A stretch of 64,000 nucleotides of DNA from Plasmopara viticola (lineage: Eukaryota; Oomycota; Peronosporomycetes; Peronosporales; Peronosporaceae). The notes below the pieces were generated by a model. That model had not been told where the DNA came from and searched no databases. It worked only from the letters and a program-made list of their open reading frames with translations. The position numbers and the translations under genes were made by a program. Shown here in pieces: positions 23,869 to 36,420 of the stretch; the stretch's first letter is position 1; every line of letters starts with the position of its first letter. The stretch lies in NCBI GenBank assembly GCA_001695595.3, contig MBPM02000034.1:682001-746000 (forward strand). The letters run 5' to 3'.

Positions 23869-24505
23869 ATCTTAAGATCGTTGTTGCAGCTTAGCCAATT
23901 CGCTCTTGCACAGTACAACAACCTGTGCTGTGGCTTAGGCTACAGACCCTATTACAATCACTCACCGCGCAACTTCCTCAATTTGCGCAAAAAGTTTGAC
24001 ACTTACAAATTGAGTGCGGAATCGTCATGTGCATTTTCAACAAGTAGTCAAACATACACTATTGAATCTATTTTACCTTGGTGCTAAATGAGCGGCAAGA
24101 GTTCGGATGACTCATTCTGACGGCTGGCACACGTCTTACTGTCAGTCTCTACAACAGACTACAAATTGCACATCGTTGGTCCTTCCGGTACCACAATTGT
24201 GAGTAGTTGCGCCACTGAAGCAAGAGAGCACGAAAGTGGTGTACTTGAAGATGTTGCACTTGTACTATTCGTACGAAAACTTTTTTTTTGTGCTACTTGG
24301 TATCTTATGCAGAAGCACTATGCTTTAAATATGATGTTACAGTTCGAAGTAGTAAATATGGAGTCGTATTGATAAGTTCGGGCCTGTCGGCATGTACTGT
24401 GGTTTCGATGAAAATACGTTACGCATTGATTATTGTTTTGAGGTCGTTTCTGTGCGTACGAAGTCGCATTGCAATAACGCGTCCACGATAACAAAGCTCT
24501 AATTT
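23869..24505. other. Intergenic stretch downstream of PPR-exonuclease gene
   Basis: Contains the presumed 3' flank of the gene ending at 24506. No coding or structural feature was recognised. Confidence 0.5.
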
Positions 24506-27500
24506 CTAAACATCTTTCTTCTTGTTCATGACAGCGTCTTGCAGCATTAACAGACAGTAAGCGTCCAACGCAGCATAGCCTACCTGCTGTGGTGTCAATG
24601 GACGACGCTCCCAGTCGCTTTTCTGTTGTAACTTTGAAAGAGGATATCCAAATGCCTGCTTGATGTAGGTACTGAGTCCCTTTTGTCTGCGGCAGTGTTG
24701 TAGCGTTTTCAGCGCTAATATATCATCCCTGTGAGTCGAAATATCTAACCCGTCGAACGAATGCGTCGTTGGTACCGGCGTTTCAAACGAGAAATCAAGC
24801 ACATTAGCGAACGTGTCAAAGCATTTGACTTCCGGAAATGACCAGCGCAGTCTCTTAATGTCACCGTGGATAGCAAATCCAATCTTGACAATAACTTCCG
24901 ATGAAAACAAGTGTTCAAAAAGCTCTTCCAAATCGCCAAGCGCCATTACCACGAGATCGAAAATAAAGACGTAGTCGTCGCAAGCAACCTGCAAAATGGA
25001 ACACTTCGATGGCACTGTAGCTCGGCTATCAGGACGCCACTCAGCGTCAAGCCCCAATCTTGTCACACAGTCTCGCATCAAAAGATCTGTGGCCAATGTC
25101 AAGGCCTCATCGTTATCGATCACAATGATGTGAGACGAAGGTAGTGGAAATTTTAAATATGCGGTTTCATCTGCTGGAGTTGCGGATGCATCTGCGTACA
25201 CGGGCTTTGGCATGGCTGCACGGGCCTGCATCATGTACGGCATGAACTCAACCTCATGTTCCAGCTTGAATTCCCGGACCGCTTTGTATACACACTGGAA
25301 GCTACACGCATCGTCTTCGTCTTCTTCCTCAGCAGCAACCGTTTCTAGCTCAATCACTCTTCGTACAAACTGACGACGCAGTTCCACAACGTCGACCAAT
25401 TCCGACTTGTAAAACATAAGAACATTGCTCACTCCGCCGTACACAAACATTTCGGCGAATTTCGGTCCAAAGTACGCTGCGGTGTCGGTATTGTACAATT
25501 CTGGCCGGCGCATTAAGAACCCCATGGTCTTATCAACGCTATCTTTTTCGAGCGCATCTTGACAGAACGCTAACAATTCCATGCGATGTGACCGATGCAG
25601 ATGCACGACGTCATCCAACTCCTTAACAATATGCACGGACAAGTGAGGCAATTGGCTCACGCAATACTCTGCATGGCGTTTTTCCATCGGTAGCTCATCA
25701 GTCACCACCATTAGCAATTGTTTGGCCAACTTGCCTAACGTTCGGAACGTCAAATCTAAATGTCGTAGCGAGACCACCGAGCGGAGTAGAAAAAGACACG
25801 GATCAGGAGTGATCATTAATGCATCTCGAATCGATTGCTCGGCTGCATTCTTTGAATCCTTGTCTCGACTCGTTGTAAGGATTTGCATTGCATGCTGAGA
25901 GAACATTAACGGAGCGCTCGACAAACTCGATCTTGAACACCAATATTGGAAGCTCGCTAAATCTTGGTCAAAGTTTTTAGTCAGAGAATTACCTTCTCGA
26001 ACTATCAAAGCCTCATAGTCATCAAAGACTTGCTCAAAGATGGCGCGGCGTGCGTATAATGTCTTCATTGCGACTTTGCGAGACGCTTCATCAAATGTGT
26101 TTCCGCGGCGGGTATACTTGAAGTAAAACTCGCGAAGCATGGAGTCGTATACTGGCACCGGCATCATCAGCAAACTTTTTTGAAAATGCTTAAGCATACT
26201 TTGAGCCTCGATAACCGAGTCATGTTGTATACAGCATATGAACATTGCACTTTCCGTGGCAGCAGATCGCTGATATCCGTGCTTCAACATAGCTTGGAGT
26301 GTCTCCTCAGCACCCATTAAATTGCCTTTGTACGCACAAGATTTCACTAGTTCCTCCAAGAAAATCTGTCGCTTAGCATTGACGCCCAACTCACCCACTG
26401 GCAACTCGTGCACCAAAAGATTGAATCCTTCTGTGTGGCGGTAACCAAACATGCGCGCGATTTCAACGCCCATTCGATGTGTAAATACGATCTTGTCTTT
26501 GTGTGCAAGCGCAATCAACTCACCAATATGATCGCAATTAGTAAGCAGATATGCACCGCGGACAAATTTGCGATACAGTGGCAGCTCACGTGTAATATCC
26601 GGTAGATCGTCTATCTCTTGAATGACTTGCCACGCAAGACGCTCGTCGCCACAACACATGTACGCATCAACGATTGAAACGTACGTTTTCGAAGTAGGAC
26701 GAAGGTTAGCTTGAGGAAGTATTGGTGTGCGGTCATTATTACTGGCTTGCCACCCTTTTGTTGCAAGGCCGCACATGGCCTCGACAATGACTGACACATC
26801 CTCTTTCCACTTGCGCTTCCTACACTGATGTATGAGCGTTTCAAAATCATTTCTACATACATCAAGACGGTTACAAAATAAAAACAAGAACACTTGTCAA
26901 GTGCATCTTTTTCTCACACAGTCACGATGGAGCCGTGTTGTATACGCTCAACCAGTCGATTGATGTCATGATGAACCACTGCTTTTCGAACGGATTGCGA
27001 GGTCAGATAGCCTAGACATCCGAGCGATTTTGTGTTATCAGTAGGAGGCGCGCGCTCCTCCAACTGCAACCTCGCAATGCGATCCCGTTCCCTAATACTT
27101 ATTGCGCCACTTTGGACCCAGACCTCAAGAATTGGTTCCAAGCCATTGTAGTCCAGTAACCTAGCAGCTTGGCCAACAGTATGAAAAAATCGCTCCTCCT
27201 CACGAAGCGTCGGTGATAGCGCACCAATCTCCTTTAACACTTGCGTCGCCACGACCCGATCCTTTCTTCGTGCACATGTCTCTAGCGCTTCCAAAAACAA
27301 GGCCTCATCAAACGCCCCACTGTTTCGTGCATCGTTCAAAAACACTAAACACTGTTCCGCTTCAGCTTTGTCACTCAATCCCACAGCACGAACTAAAGTC
27401 GTGTATGTCACCACGTTTGGCTTAGACATCGACTGCCGCATTTTTTCGTATGTCTACCATAAAACAGTGTAAGTCTTGAAGCCTAGCCCAAAAAAGCAAC

Positions 27501-27959
27501 ACAAACATTTCTGGAATTTACTTCAATTGCAGCAGAAAGGTCCCCACATCGGGCCATGACATCAATTAGCGCTGTGTACGTGAACACATCAGGCTGGTAG
27601 CCGTGTTCCTCTAATAAATCAAAAGCTCGTTGGGCCTCCTTCACACTTCCGGCCCGTTGACTGGCCGTAACAATTGTATTCAGTGCATAGCTTGGCTGCA
27701 ACAAGGGTAATTTTGGGATGTTGCGAGACGTGTCACCTTGTGTGGACAGCAAGACCAGCCACTCGACATAGGCAAAGGCGCGCTCAATGGCTTCGTTGTT
27801 ACGGGTCCCGTCTTTGTGCAGACCAGTTTTCATCCAGCGAAAGATTGGCCGTAGGAAAGCACGTGTCTCCCATGAGGAATAGTCGGTAGTTGCCAGCAAT
27901 CTGCACACGAGTGGCCCCGAAATCGCGTCATCTTCCCAGCGATATTCCATCGAGCCCAT
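24506..27959 (-). CDS. PPR-repeat protein with C-terminal Mut7/EXD3-like 3'-5' exonuclease domain
   Basis: Three exons, 27959-27522, 27453-26918 and 26852-24506, join in frame to about 1106 residues; the introns are 68 and 65 bp, GT-AG. The N-terminal part has pentatricopeptide-type helical repeats, for example YQPDVFTYTALIDVMARCGD followed across the first intron by KPNVVTYTTLVRAVG. The C-terminal ~215 residues are a DEDDy exonuclease: D927 and E929 in GLDAEW, D989 in IHGDIKRL, and Y1084 with D1088 in YAALDAY. The GLSTYIKQ and SDWERRPL segments are typical of the EXD3/mut-7 branch. PPR tracts bind RNA sequence-specifically, usually in mitochondria, so an organellar RNA trimming role is inferred. 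The start is the first ATG of exon 1 (27959); an upstream exon with a targeting signal is possible. A SINE copy sits 106 bp upstream. Confidence 0.85.
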
Positions 27960-28065
27960 TGATTGGGAAAATAATGTGGTGCACACGATTCAAAATTTAG
28001 CGCTTTAAAAATGATCTCAAATAAAATCAAGCAGAAATTATTATATCAATGGTACACTCGTGCAA

Positions 28066-28391
28066 GCTTGGAAAAGGTTGGGGTGACGCCCTCCTTCCAA
28101 GCGCGGGGGCTAAATGCTCGCGCGCTTCAGGCAGGTGCTCTCGGGATCTGCAGGTCTCTAACGAGTCTCACCCTCGACGCGACGGTCTCCAGCACCAGGG
28201 CGCCACCTGGGCTCTTACCAAGTCAGAGCTAAACAAAATAATGGAAGACCCTCACGACCTCGGTGCTGGCTGCACTGCCCGCCGAACGAGACCCGACGTA
28301 TGCGGACACCACTCTATGCCGTGGACTAGCCAGACTGAGCCTAGCACGTGCATAACTTGGCAACGCGATAACGTAATACATTACATTACAT
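28066..28391 (+). mobile_element. SINE-like retroelement, copy 2
   Basis: About 326 bp nearly identical to 6189-6523, ending in TTACA repeats. The 13-base string TACACTCGTGCAA occurs both immediately before (28053-28065) and after it (28392-28404), a clear target-site duplication typical of LINE-mediated retroposition. It has no protein-coding capacity; the apparent open frame through it is shared by both copies but has no domain. It is inserted just upstream of the PPR-exonuclease gene, oriented opposite to it. Confidence 0.85.
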
Positions 28392-28404
28392 TACACTCGT
28401 GCAA

Positions 28405-29278
28405 AGTGAAGACTATTTGTGAAGAGATCGAACAGTGTCTTGCACGGGATTCTTTGTTTGAGCCGCCCGTGCACACTTCGCTTGTAAAGCCGGTGACCAC
28501 AACCTTTTTCATGAGAGAGCAAGTGGCCATCCCATCTAACAAAATTCACAGGAGCCTTTTTACACGGGTGGGAAGCAAGAAGGCTTTTACAATCTCGGTA
28601 GCCATAGGTAGTTGACGAAAGACTTGCGCTTGCTGACGTTTCAACTTACTTCGGGTGGAAAATGTGAGACATTGAGCGGCAGTGCCTACCCTTTTGATTT
28701 CTTACATATCCTTGAGACAGCCTGAGCCCCTTATCTGATGATTAATTTACAACCAGGCAAAACCTTAAAGTCATTCCAGCCTATTTGCCCTAAGAGCCAG
28801 CGTCACCGACGAGAACAAATACACCATCTGACATTTGTAGTGCTTCAACGGATAGCTCTCATAGCTCGATTGCGCTCCCAAACGCAAATTGTTCGCGTCA
28901 GGTCATGGTGCTGCACCCTCTCGAGGCCATGCAAAAAATGCCTGCTATCCAAGCATATAAGCATAAGGCTTCAGCCTGAAAGAGAATCAGTCTCAAAGAC
29001 TCAAAAGAAGATCGACTATACGTGATGCGGGGCTACCGTAAGTATTTATTTAAGCTAGCAACCTGTCTAACTTACGCTTTTTCATGCGAATTTTAGTCGC
29101 TTATTACTACCTGTCTGACTTCAGAAGCTGGTATCAGTGCTTTTATTAAGCTTCAATATAACCCACTTTATTGAGAATTTCCGGTGGCCTCTTTGTGGAG
29201 TACCTAACGTACTAATATGCACAAGTGGCGACCTGTCTATCTGAGTACAATGTCCTGTTGTCTGCAAAACCACTAAAC
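28405..29278. other. Gene-free stretch between SINE and gypsy element
   Basis: The open frame at 28738-29025 shows no domain. The expected 3' LTR of the adjacent gypsy element (compare 62190-62601) was not found here, so that element is truncated or its end has decayed. Confidence 0.45.
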
Positions 29279-29890
29279 TTATGTCACTTTTAAAGTCAGA
29301 TGGTACTTCATGCGCTCTTGTGCTTCGCTCATCCGGTCCCGCGCGACCTTGAGTGACGTTTCTTGACATCGTAGAAACTCTTGTGCCGATTTTTCCAACT
29401 TATGCAATTCTGGATCTGATGCCACATCATCCGGCATATGAGGAACATAACCTAGATCCGCTTCAAACGGTGACTTTCTATCTGTAAAGTTTACGCATCG
29501 ATTACAGGCTCTCTCAGCCAAATGAAAAAAGCCATCCCAATCCCTCTGTGCTGAATGACGACACCCTGGAGATAATCTCAATTCAACGATTAGTTTTTTA
29601 CGTCTGCTCATCCGTTTGCGGCCTAAAAGCCGAAGCTAAATTGTGTTGCGTTCCCACAGTAGACACGATTGCTTGCCATAGCTTGGATGTGAACTCGTTG
29701 TCTCGATCGGACGCAATGATCTTTGGTTTACCATGCTCTTTCGAATATTTCTTCATGGCGGCTTTTGCCATTTCTGCAGTATTGCCTATTGTCTTCGTAG
29801 CGACATTGCTCGTTTTGTCAAGCGATCAACAATCACCATCATGGCATTACAATCACTTATGGTTTCCGGTAAAAACATGTTGAAGTCCAT
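29279..29890 (-). pseudogene. Gypsy integrase remnant
   Basis: The frame 29611-29279 contains the integrase C-terminal half (HLAERACNRCVNFTDRKSPF, then GYVPHMPDDVASDPELHKL). The upstream core (29890-29620) is in other frames. The MPDDVASD string is shared with the copy at 63163-63360, supporting one family. Confidence 0.75.
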
Positions 29891-30425
29891 AAAAATGTCG
29901 ACTCATCTACCTCTTGGAATATTCAAGGACTGTAGTAGTCCTGGCGATTTAGACTGCCTAACCTTGTTGCGCTAACACATTTCGCATGTTTTAAAATTGA
30001 GCTGGATGTACTTCGTCATTTTCGACCAGTAGTATTTTTGACGCACGACCAGATACGTATTTTGAATACTGGGTGGCCTGCCGATACAGAATCATGGTTT
30101 TCAATAATGACGCGATTTTTGAGATCTTCGTCGTCTGGAGTATACATTCGTGGCGTCTCATTTTCGCCATTTTGTTAATAGTGCTATGGAACATCGTCTT
30201 CTTTTTTCAGTTTCTTGATAATCTAGTGTAGGTCTCTATTACACGCATACATCGTCGTTGCAGATTGAGCAACTATGACCTTGTTCGTCCTGATTGTCAC
30301 TACAATCTCGCGGTTCTTAGCCGCTTTCAGAAGCTCTTGCAAGCTGAATTGGGCAGCTTTACTCTCGAATTCCGGATTGCGTGACACACGGTGTTAGTTT
30401 CACCGGGATTTCAATTGAACAAAGG

Positions 30426-30806
30426 CTAAAACTTAGCAAGCTTATTAATCCATCGAGCTACTCTGCGATTTGTAGTTTTCTGCGTCAGGATCATCTCAAT
30501 ACTTTTGTGACCCGTTCCGACCGTCAATAATCGATCGAGAAGATACACACGCCATACTTTAAGCGCATACAGCTTCGCAAGTAGCTTTTGCTCACGAGCA
30601 GGGTACTTCGACTCGGCTAGCTTCATCCTCCGACCAATAAGAGCAATTGGATGATATCCCTCGTTTTTAAATACGACTCCTCCTATTGCAAAATTTGAGG
30701 CGTTCAATCGAACCTCGAATGGTTTTGAAAAGTTTGGAGTACTAAAAATGGGTGGAAGGGTCAAGCAACGCTTGAGTTCTATGAAGCAGCGTAGCTGATC
30801 GTTCAA
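30426..30806 (-). pseudogene. Gypsy RNase H remnant
   Basis: A 126-codon frame with the RT-RNase H signature: PPIFSTPNFSKPFEV, then NASNFAIGGVV, then SKYPAREQKLLAKLYALKVW and the DRLLTVGTGHKSIEMI segment. The usual catalytic aspartate in TDAS is replaced by asparagine (NAS), and the DH of the HTDHKSL motif has decayed to GH. Upstream and downstream frames are broken. Confidence 0.8.
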
Positions 30807-30905
30807 AAGCTCGATTGCTTCTTGAGGACTTTTTTAATACTGTCGTGGATTGGTCCTGCAAATTGCGCAAACTCTTTGCAAAATCTCGAGACATAGACTG
30901 TAGTT

Positions 30906-31522
30906 CTAAAGAAGCACTCCACTCTTGGGAACAGGCCATTCTGCGTTGATCTTAATTTTGTCGAGGTCTTCTTGGACATCTTTTTGTCCGACAAAGTTTC
31001 CTACGCATGGGATCTCATCCACGTAGAGTTGGCTCTTTGCCAACTTGGTGTTAAGGTGCTGTACTACAGACCGTTTGAGTACCCGGTCTATAGCCGTTAC
31101 GTGGTCTGCGACATCTTCACTTTGTGTGAACACGTAGATGTCGTCGAAGTAGATTCTCATCACATCCCTTATATCTCGAAAGTATTTCTGCAAAAGCTGG
31201 TTGAACGTACCCGGACTTCCGCTCAGTCCCATGGGAGTGACTAGATACTATCTGGGTCCAAAATTGCGGTAAATGGGATATCCGATTCACGCAATTTAAT
31301 CAGATAATAACTCCAAAGCAGGTCCATGCGCGGAAACTAATGACTTCCGGACATGGCGTCAAAGGTGCCTTCCTTACCGGCATTAAAATCAACGGCAAGA
31401 TTGTCGCTAAAGTAAGCTGACGATAATCGTGCACAATTCGCCAATCTACAGGCTTCTCGGCACAAAACGTCGGTGCCGAAAATAGAAGACGCACTAGGTC
31501 GAATAATGCCTGCTTGAACCAT
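30906..31522 (-). pseudogene. Gypsy reverse transcriptase remnant
   Basis: Two frames between 31522 and 31300 carry the RT N-terminal motifs AGIIRPSASS and KPVDWRIVHDYRQL. The frame 31232-30906 begins GLSGSPGTFNQLLQ and carries the catalytic YFDDIYVF. A frameshift and stops separate them, so no active protein can be made. Confidence 0.8.
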
Positions 31523-32371
31523 CTTTTTGGTTCATTCTTGAATTGCTCTGCGCTGTTCTAGGCTTTGGCGCCATTATTTGACGGTTATCGGTTTTGTACC
31601 AGGCTTGAGCAAAATTTTGTGCTCAATTTATTCCGTACTGGAGGTGGCTTGCTTGAAAGATCTGTGCGAAAGACTGTGTTCGCATACTTGTGCAGCGTTT
31701 CATAAGCCCAATTCTTCTCAAGCAATCCTTATACTTGATTCTTGAAGCGCTCAGCTCTTAGCTTTTCCAGATTGACGACAAAGACAGCTTTAATGTCTTT
31801 GTCATGCCGCAAAATTTTTCAAAACCTAGTGAGAAGATGTTAGCTGCGTCATTCCTTGACGGTCATCGTGGCCTTGTTGCCAATCGTTATCGGAAATTTC
31901 GCGGCTCTGATGACTTCGAGCCATTCGTTGTCCAGCAGTTCATCTGGACAAACGTAAATTATCAGGTTTTTGTCGAATTGCCGCTTGATGCTTTGTGTTG
32001 TGCGAGGAGACATGCTCCCTGTAGTTCAATTGATTTCTGGATTTTGAGCACAAAGCCACGTCATGCCAATGATAACATTCTTCTTTTAAGGAACAGGCAT
32101 GACTTGGAAATTTTTTCGATGTAATGGGAAATCAGGTATGTGCAAGTCCATGTGCACCGGTCGTCAAAGGCGGTGATCAACCTGGTCGACTTGCATCATC
32201 GTATTCGTGGATACTTCGAGCTTAAATCGCATCACCAAGTCTCCAAACACGCCGTCGATACTACATCCATTGTTGATGAAGACGGTGACGGGTCTCTCTT
32301 GACCAACGTCTTCAAAGATTGAGCTTCAGATTCGAGGATAGCATATGTTGACCCTCTAATATAATGATTTG

Positions 32372-33412
32372 CTACCATACGTTCAAAAGCGGTACGTTGC
32401 GGCGATATGTGACCGACAACGCCACAATTGTTACATGTTGCCGATTTAGTCCAGCTGTCGTTCTTGTCCTTCCTCTTTTCAAAACAATTTTATATAAGGT
32501 CGTGACTTGTTCGCACGATAGCCTGGTTCTGTAGGCCCCCTTTTGAGCGACTTGGTCAATATACAATCTTCCCCGCCAGAGTTATGGACAAATTCGAAAT
32601 CGTAGGCAACTTTGATTACTTCCTGGAAAGTACTCGGACTCTTTTATTTGATCTCCATTGCAATTTATCCCCGAAGTCCATTCTGCAAATAGAATCGCTA
32701 TTTCAACTTATTGATTTCCAGTTCAGTTTGGGATATCAAGTCCTTTATTTATCATTAGTAGGTTTTTCCTTTGCTTTAGGTGAAGCGTGTGCGCAATTTA
32801 ATTTTGAACAGTGCCCATGCGCTCGCGATCGGCGATAAAGACACGGTACCTATTTCGAACGGATTTGCATAAATTACTTGAGGTAAGCTTCACACAGCCG
32901 AACGACTCTATTGCCATCGAGTGGCGCATGTTGGCTTAGTACTGTTCCGTTGCAAAGATCCATACTATAATATCTTCGCTGAACCTCTGTTCATGAGCGG
33001 TAGGATTTTTTTTTTCTGCTCGCCTCTTGATGCAACAAAAACCTCGAAGTGCTCATGAGCATGTTGCATCTGGGCTTGCATTTGAGCTTGCACCTGGACT
33101 TTATATATCTGTTGCTGCTGAGTGAGATACAACAGTAGCTGCTGCATAGACAGTGTGTCTTGTCATGTCGCTGCAGAGGGTGCTACATTAGGCTGAGCGT
33201 TCGATTCGGCTTGGCCATTGGCACTTGCCGCATCTTGCGGAGTCAACGCTTGCGATCTTGATCTTGGAGCACGACGCCAGCCGTAAAGTATCGGTATCTT
33301 CAGAAGCACTTTGTTGACTCTGTTGACGAGGTCTTGGGTTCGGAGATGGGCGCTTACCCGCACGGCCTCTGTGTTGAGCCATACTTGCTGGACTTCTCAG
33401 CGCTCTTTGCAT
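32372..33412 (-). pseudogene. Gypsy gag remnant
   Basis: Starts near ATG 33412 (MQRALRSPAS) in shifting frames. Features are an arginine/proline/glutamine-rich N-terminus, a repeated QAQMQ segment around 33070-33100, and near 32420 a zinc-knuckle remnant CNNCGVVGHISPQR in which the last cysteine is replaced by arginine. Several frameshifts separate these parts. Confidence 0.6.
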
Positions 33413-34106
33413 AATCTACCAGACTTAAATGTAATCTCAAGTACAGAAACAAAACTGATTTAATTTTGTTTTTCAGATTAACGCTTGTTGTACAAATAGA
33501 CATAGTGGGCTTATTGACTTTCCAAAAGCTCTTGCGTTTGCAGAATATGGCGCCTTAAGCTTTCAGTGTTGTCGTGCACTAAATTACTGGCACCTGAGTC
33601 CTTACAATACGGGCTTTCGTTTCCAATAAGCTTAACAAGCTTCAGCTGCTTCACAGTTGACAACCAAAAGTCTTTTCGCAGCTTGTCGAGCTACCCTGAA
33701 CAGGTTTGTGGGCTCACGAGTCTTTTGTTCTCCCGTACAACGAAGTCAAAGGAAATTGCTCAGAAGTATTGAATGTAGATCAAGCACAGGTAATTTATCT
33801 AAAAGTTATTCCCCGTGTTTTCAGAAGCGGGACAGGGATTCACCAAGGTGCAAAAGCACAAAACTACAGACCAAGTGAAGAAGATCCAGATGTATGTACC
33901 ACACTAACGTGCAACCATTCTAGCCAATCGCCAAAGTTAAGTTCGTGCTGCAAGCCAACCCTTTGTAAACTAATAGTTCCCACTATGTGGCTTGTACCAA
34001 TTATTTAGGGATGACTCGCTTCTCACTATGTGACCACGAGCACCCTTGCCTTGAACTCTTGATCTTGACACGACAAAAGCTACTATGTAGCACAGTCGCG
34101 GAGGAA

Positions 34107-34518
34107 GCTGATTGAAGTCGGCCGTCGGACGAGGCTGTGGAGCGTGCGAGGTGAGTTCGTAGAAGAGAAGGAGTGTTCGTTGCTTTGAGCAAATTAAGAA
34201 GTCATATTAGATTAACAGCTCTAATGACTTAATTTTTTGCTACAGCCTAGCTGATGGTTCTCAGCCATTTACTGCTGGTTCCTTTAAGCTGTCTTTTTTT
34301 TATTTCATCTGGCGTTTTACAAATCCAAGATTTCTTTTATCCATAAGGTCTCTTGGTAACCAATGATTATGGGACATCTGGAATTGTCTTCTGGTCGGAA
34401 CTATACAATCGTCTTTACCTACAGTTAGCACTGATGCATATGTATTCTAAGAATATTTTCGTTATTTTGCGTAAAGGCGGTTACCGGCAAAACTGCCGGT
34501 GACGATGGTTACGTCACA
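34107..34518 (-). repeat. Gypsy 5' LTR
   Basis: At least 412 bp shared with 62190-62601 (diverged, with small indels) including a conserved stretch around GGCTGAGAACCATCAG and the terminal TGTGACGTAA. The inner border was not fixed, because homology fades below about 34107 and the LTR may extend to about 34050. Confidence 0.75.
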
Positions 34519-35886
34519 TTATGGTTATCGACCGCCATATAAGCACCTGTACCTACCCAAATAGCAAAGTCGAGTGCGGGTACAGCACTGTAAAAAGGCA
34601 CTGGGAGCACGACAAGCCTCATATGATACTCGCAAATTTCAACGTCTCAATGGCTCATACGATCCCCTTATATTTTGACCTGTGCGTCGTCAACGTCGCG
34701 GAAAGGTTGTTGCTATACACCAACTTAAGCCTTTCCTGGCATTGATTTTTTTAACTAATGCAATTGCAAGCCTCGCTCTGCTAAGTTAATATTGCCTAGA
34801 TTTCGCAAACTTGGAAGCCGGGAGACTTAATTTAATCCTGGATGAAGAAGCGTTCTCGAACCTCTCACCTAGTTTTCTCAGGAGCGTTCACACTACTTAG
34901 AGCTAGCAAAGCTTTGGTATGGTTTATCTCGTAATTATTGAAAAATGGAGAAAGCTGGCAAATGTATGATACGCATTGTTAATTACAAACTCGATTGTTA
35001 TATTATGGCGGCGCCCCATCGCACTCTCTTCACAGTGTGACTTCAAGCACATTGTTGACCCTTTCTATCAGACTATCATCCTAAAGATGATTTGCTGTTA
35101 CAATCTGCAAGCAGTATATAATAGTTCGAACACTGCTTTTTAAAACGCGGCGATCAATTGCGTGTCCCTATCTCAGACCATCAGATTCGATTAGCCATAG
35201 TATTTGATCTCCGTATCCAAGGTATTGTTGATAATCCAACAACAAAGTCGGGGTTCATACACTATTGTCAGTCTGCCAGAATTGGCAAAAAGAAGCTAGC
35301 GGATGAGCCGCACAGTTGATCGTCTGGCAGTTTGCATGGAACCCCAACCTTGGCCTTCTTACACTTGTGAAAGCACCATTTGTTCGAGGAGATTGGCGGA
35401 AGCGCTTCTCTCTGCCTTAATGAGGACTGATTGGAGCAGCATGTGTCTATAAAAGTGTACCGTACCTCAGGTATTCGCCGCTCAGAGCAACAAACCAAGC
35501 TGATATACCTAAAACAAATTGCCTAAGTTTGGCTGCCTTAAAAGGACTTATCACTTGGCCGTAAAATGTTTGCCTGTGAGAGAAAGTGTATCAACGGCCA
35601 CAGCCCATTACACTCGTTTATGGAGCTGTGAGCGATGCTAATATGGTCCATTGCATAACCTGGCCTGCACGAAAGCAATTCAGCAAGCACACTGAGTTTA
35701 TTAAAGATTACTAGACTCGAATGTATCATCGCATTCTATCTACGGATAATGATAAAAATTATTGTGTCAGCTATTGGGACAAGTTGGACATCTTTATCGC
35801 CATCCTCGAAGGTGCATGGTATGATGGTACCACAAGGGACTTAAATGCACTCCGAACATTATCGGGATGTAGCATATGACAAGTCA
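34519..35886. other. Gene-free stretch
   Basis: Follows the outer edge of the gypsy LTR. Short overlapping frames only. No domain or repeat border was recognised. Confidence 0.45.
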
Positions 35887-36420
35887 TTAGCAAAGTATTC
35901 CCGTTCGGCAGCACGAAGCTCCCTGGACAGGAGCAATATCTCGCTTATGACAATCTTTATCGAGTAAGACTAACGCGCAGTTGACAACACAGTCTAAAGC
36001 GTTGCGAACGACGACAAGCAGCTTGGTTTCGTCCGGGAACGCAAGAACGGGTGATTGCTTTAGGCCTACAAATGCAGAGTCAACGTAGCTAGCTGCCTTC
36101 AATACAGATTGAAATGACGTTAACAAGCTGTTTTTTTGCAGCGTCCACAGTGCGGACGTCATCGGAGAAGACACGTACGACATCTAGGACTTCATGCACG
36201 TCGGGCATAACGGCATGAATATCCACAAAGATCCTATCTATCTTGGGGGCACGTAAATCCATGTGCATAAGATCGCGATCCTGTATGACGTTAACATACT
36301 TAGCTGAGGCAATAGAATGACCTGTGACTCTCTTTTAAATCGGCAGCCTCGACCAACTCAAATGGCCGGTTTAGCGTCTTAGACGTGGCGTTCTGGTGCG
36401 AGAAGTCGAGTTCAAACAAG
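35887..36420 (-). pseudogene. Possible second gypsy pol (RNase H) fragment
   Basis: The minus frame 36183-35887 contains FVGLKQSPVLAFPDETKLLVV followed by CALVLLDKDCHKRDIA. This matches the spacing of the RT-RNase H linker in gypsy elements (a LK-APVLA-PD motif, then a CAL-DD-like segment). Another minus frame just upstream (36284-36130) reads coding-like (APKIDRIFVDIHAVMPDV) but is not recognised. The stretch is degenerate and differs from the element at 29-34 kb, so it may be another family. Confidence 0.4.

Larger units (their letters stand above)
29279..34518 (-). mobile_element. Degenerate Ty3/gypsy retrotransposon
   Basis: Reading on the minus strand from 34518 the order is: LTR, glutamine-rich Gag, zinc-knuckle remnant, protease/RT region, RNase H, integrase. 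RT before integrase defines Ty3/gypsy. The coding sequence is broken by many stops and frameshifts. The upstream LTR starts TGTGACGTAA (reverse complement of 34509-34518) and is homologous to the LTR at 62190-62601 and to the split solo LTR at 39483-40952, so all belong to one family. No second LTR was found below 29279. Confidence 0.85.

Noticed and set aside
28049..28615. 188-codon open frame as a gene
   Set aside because: Most of it lies inside the SINE-like repeat, and the same frame appears in the other copy at 6207-6674. It has no domain.
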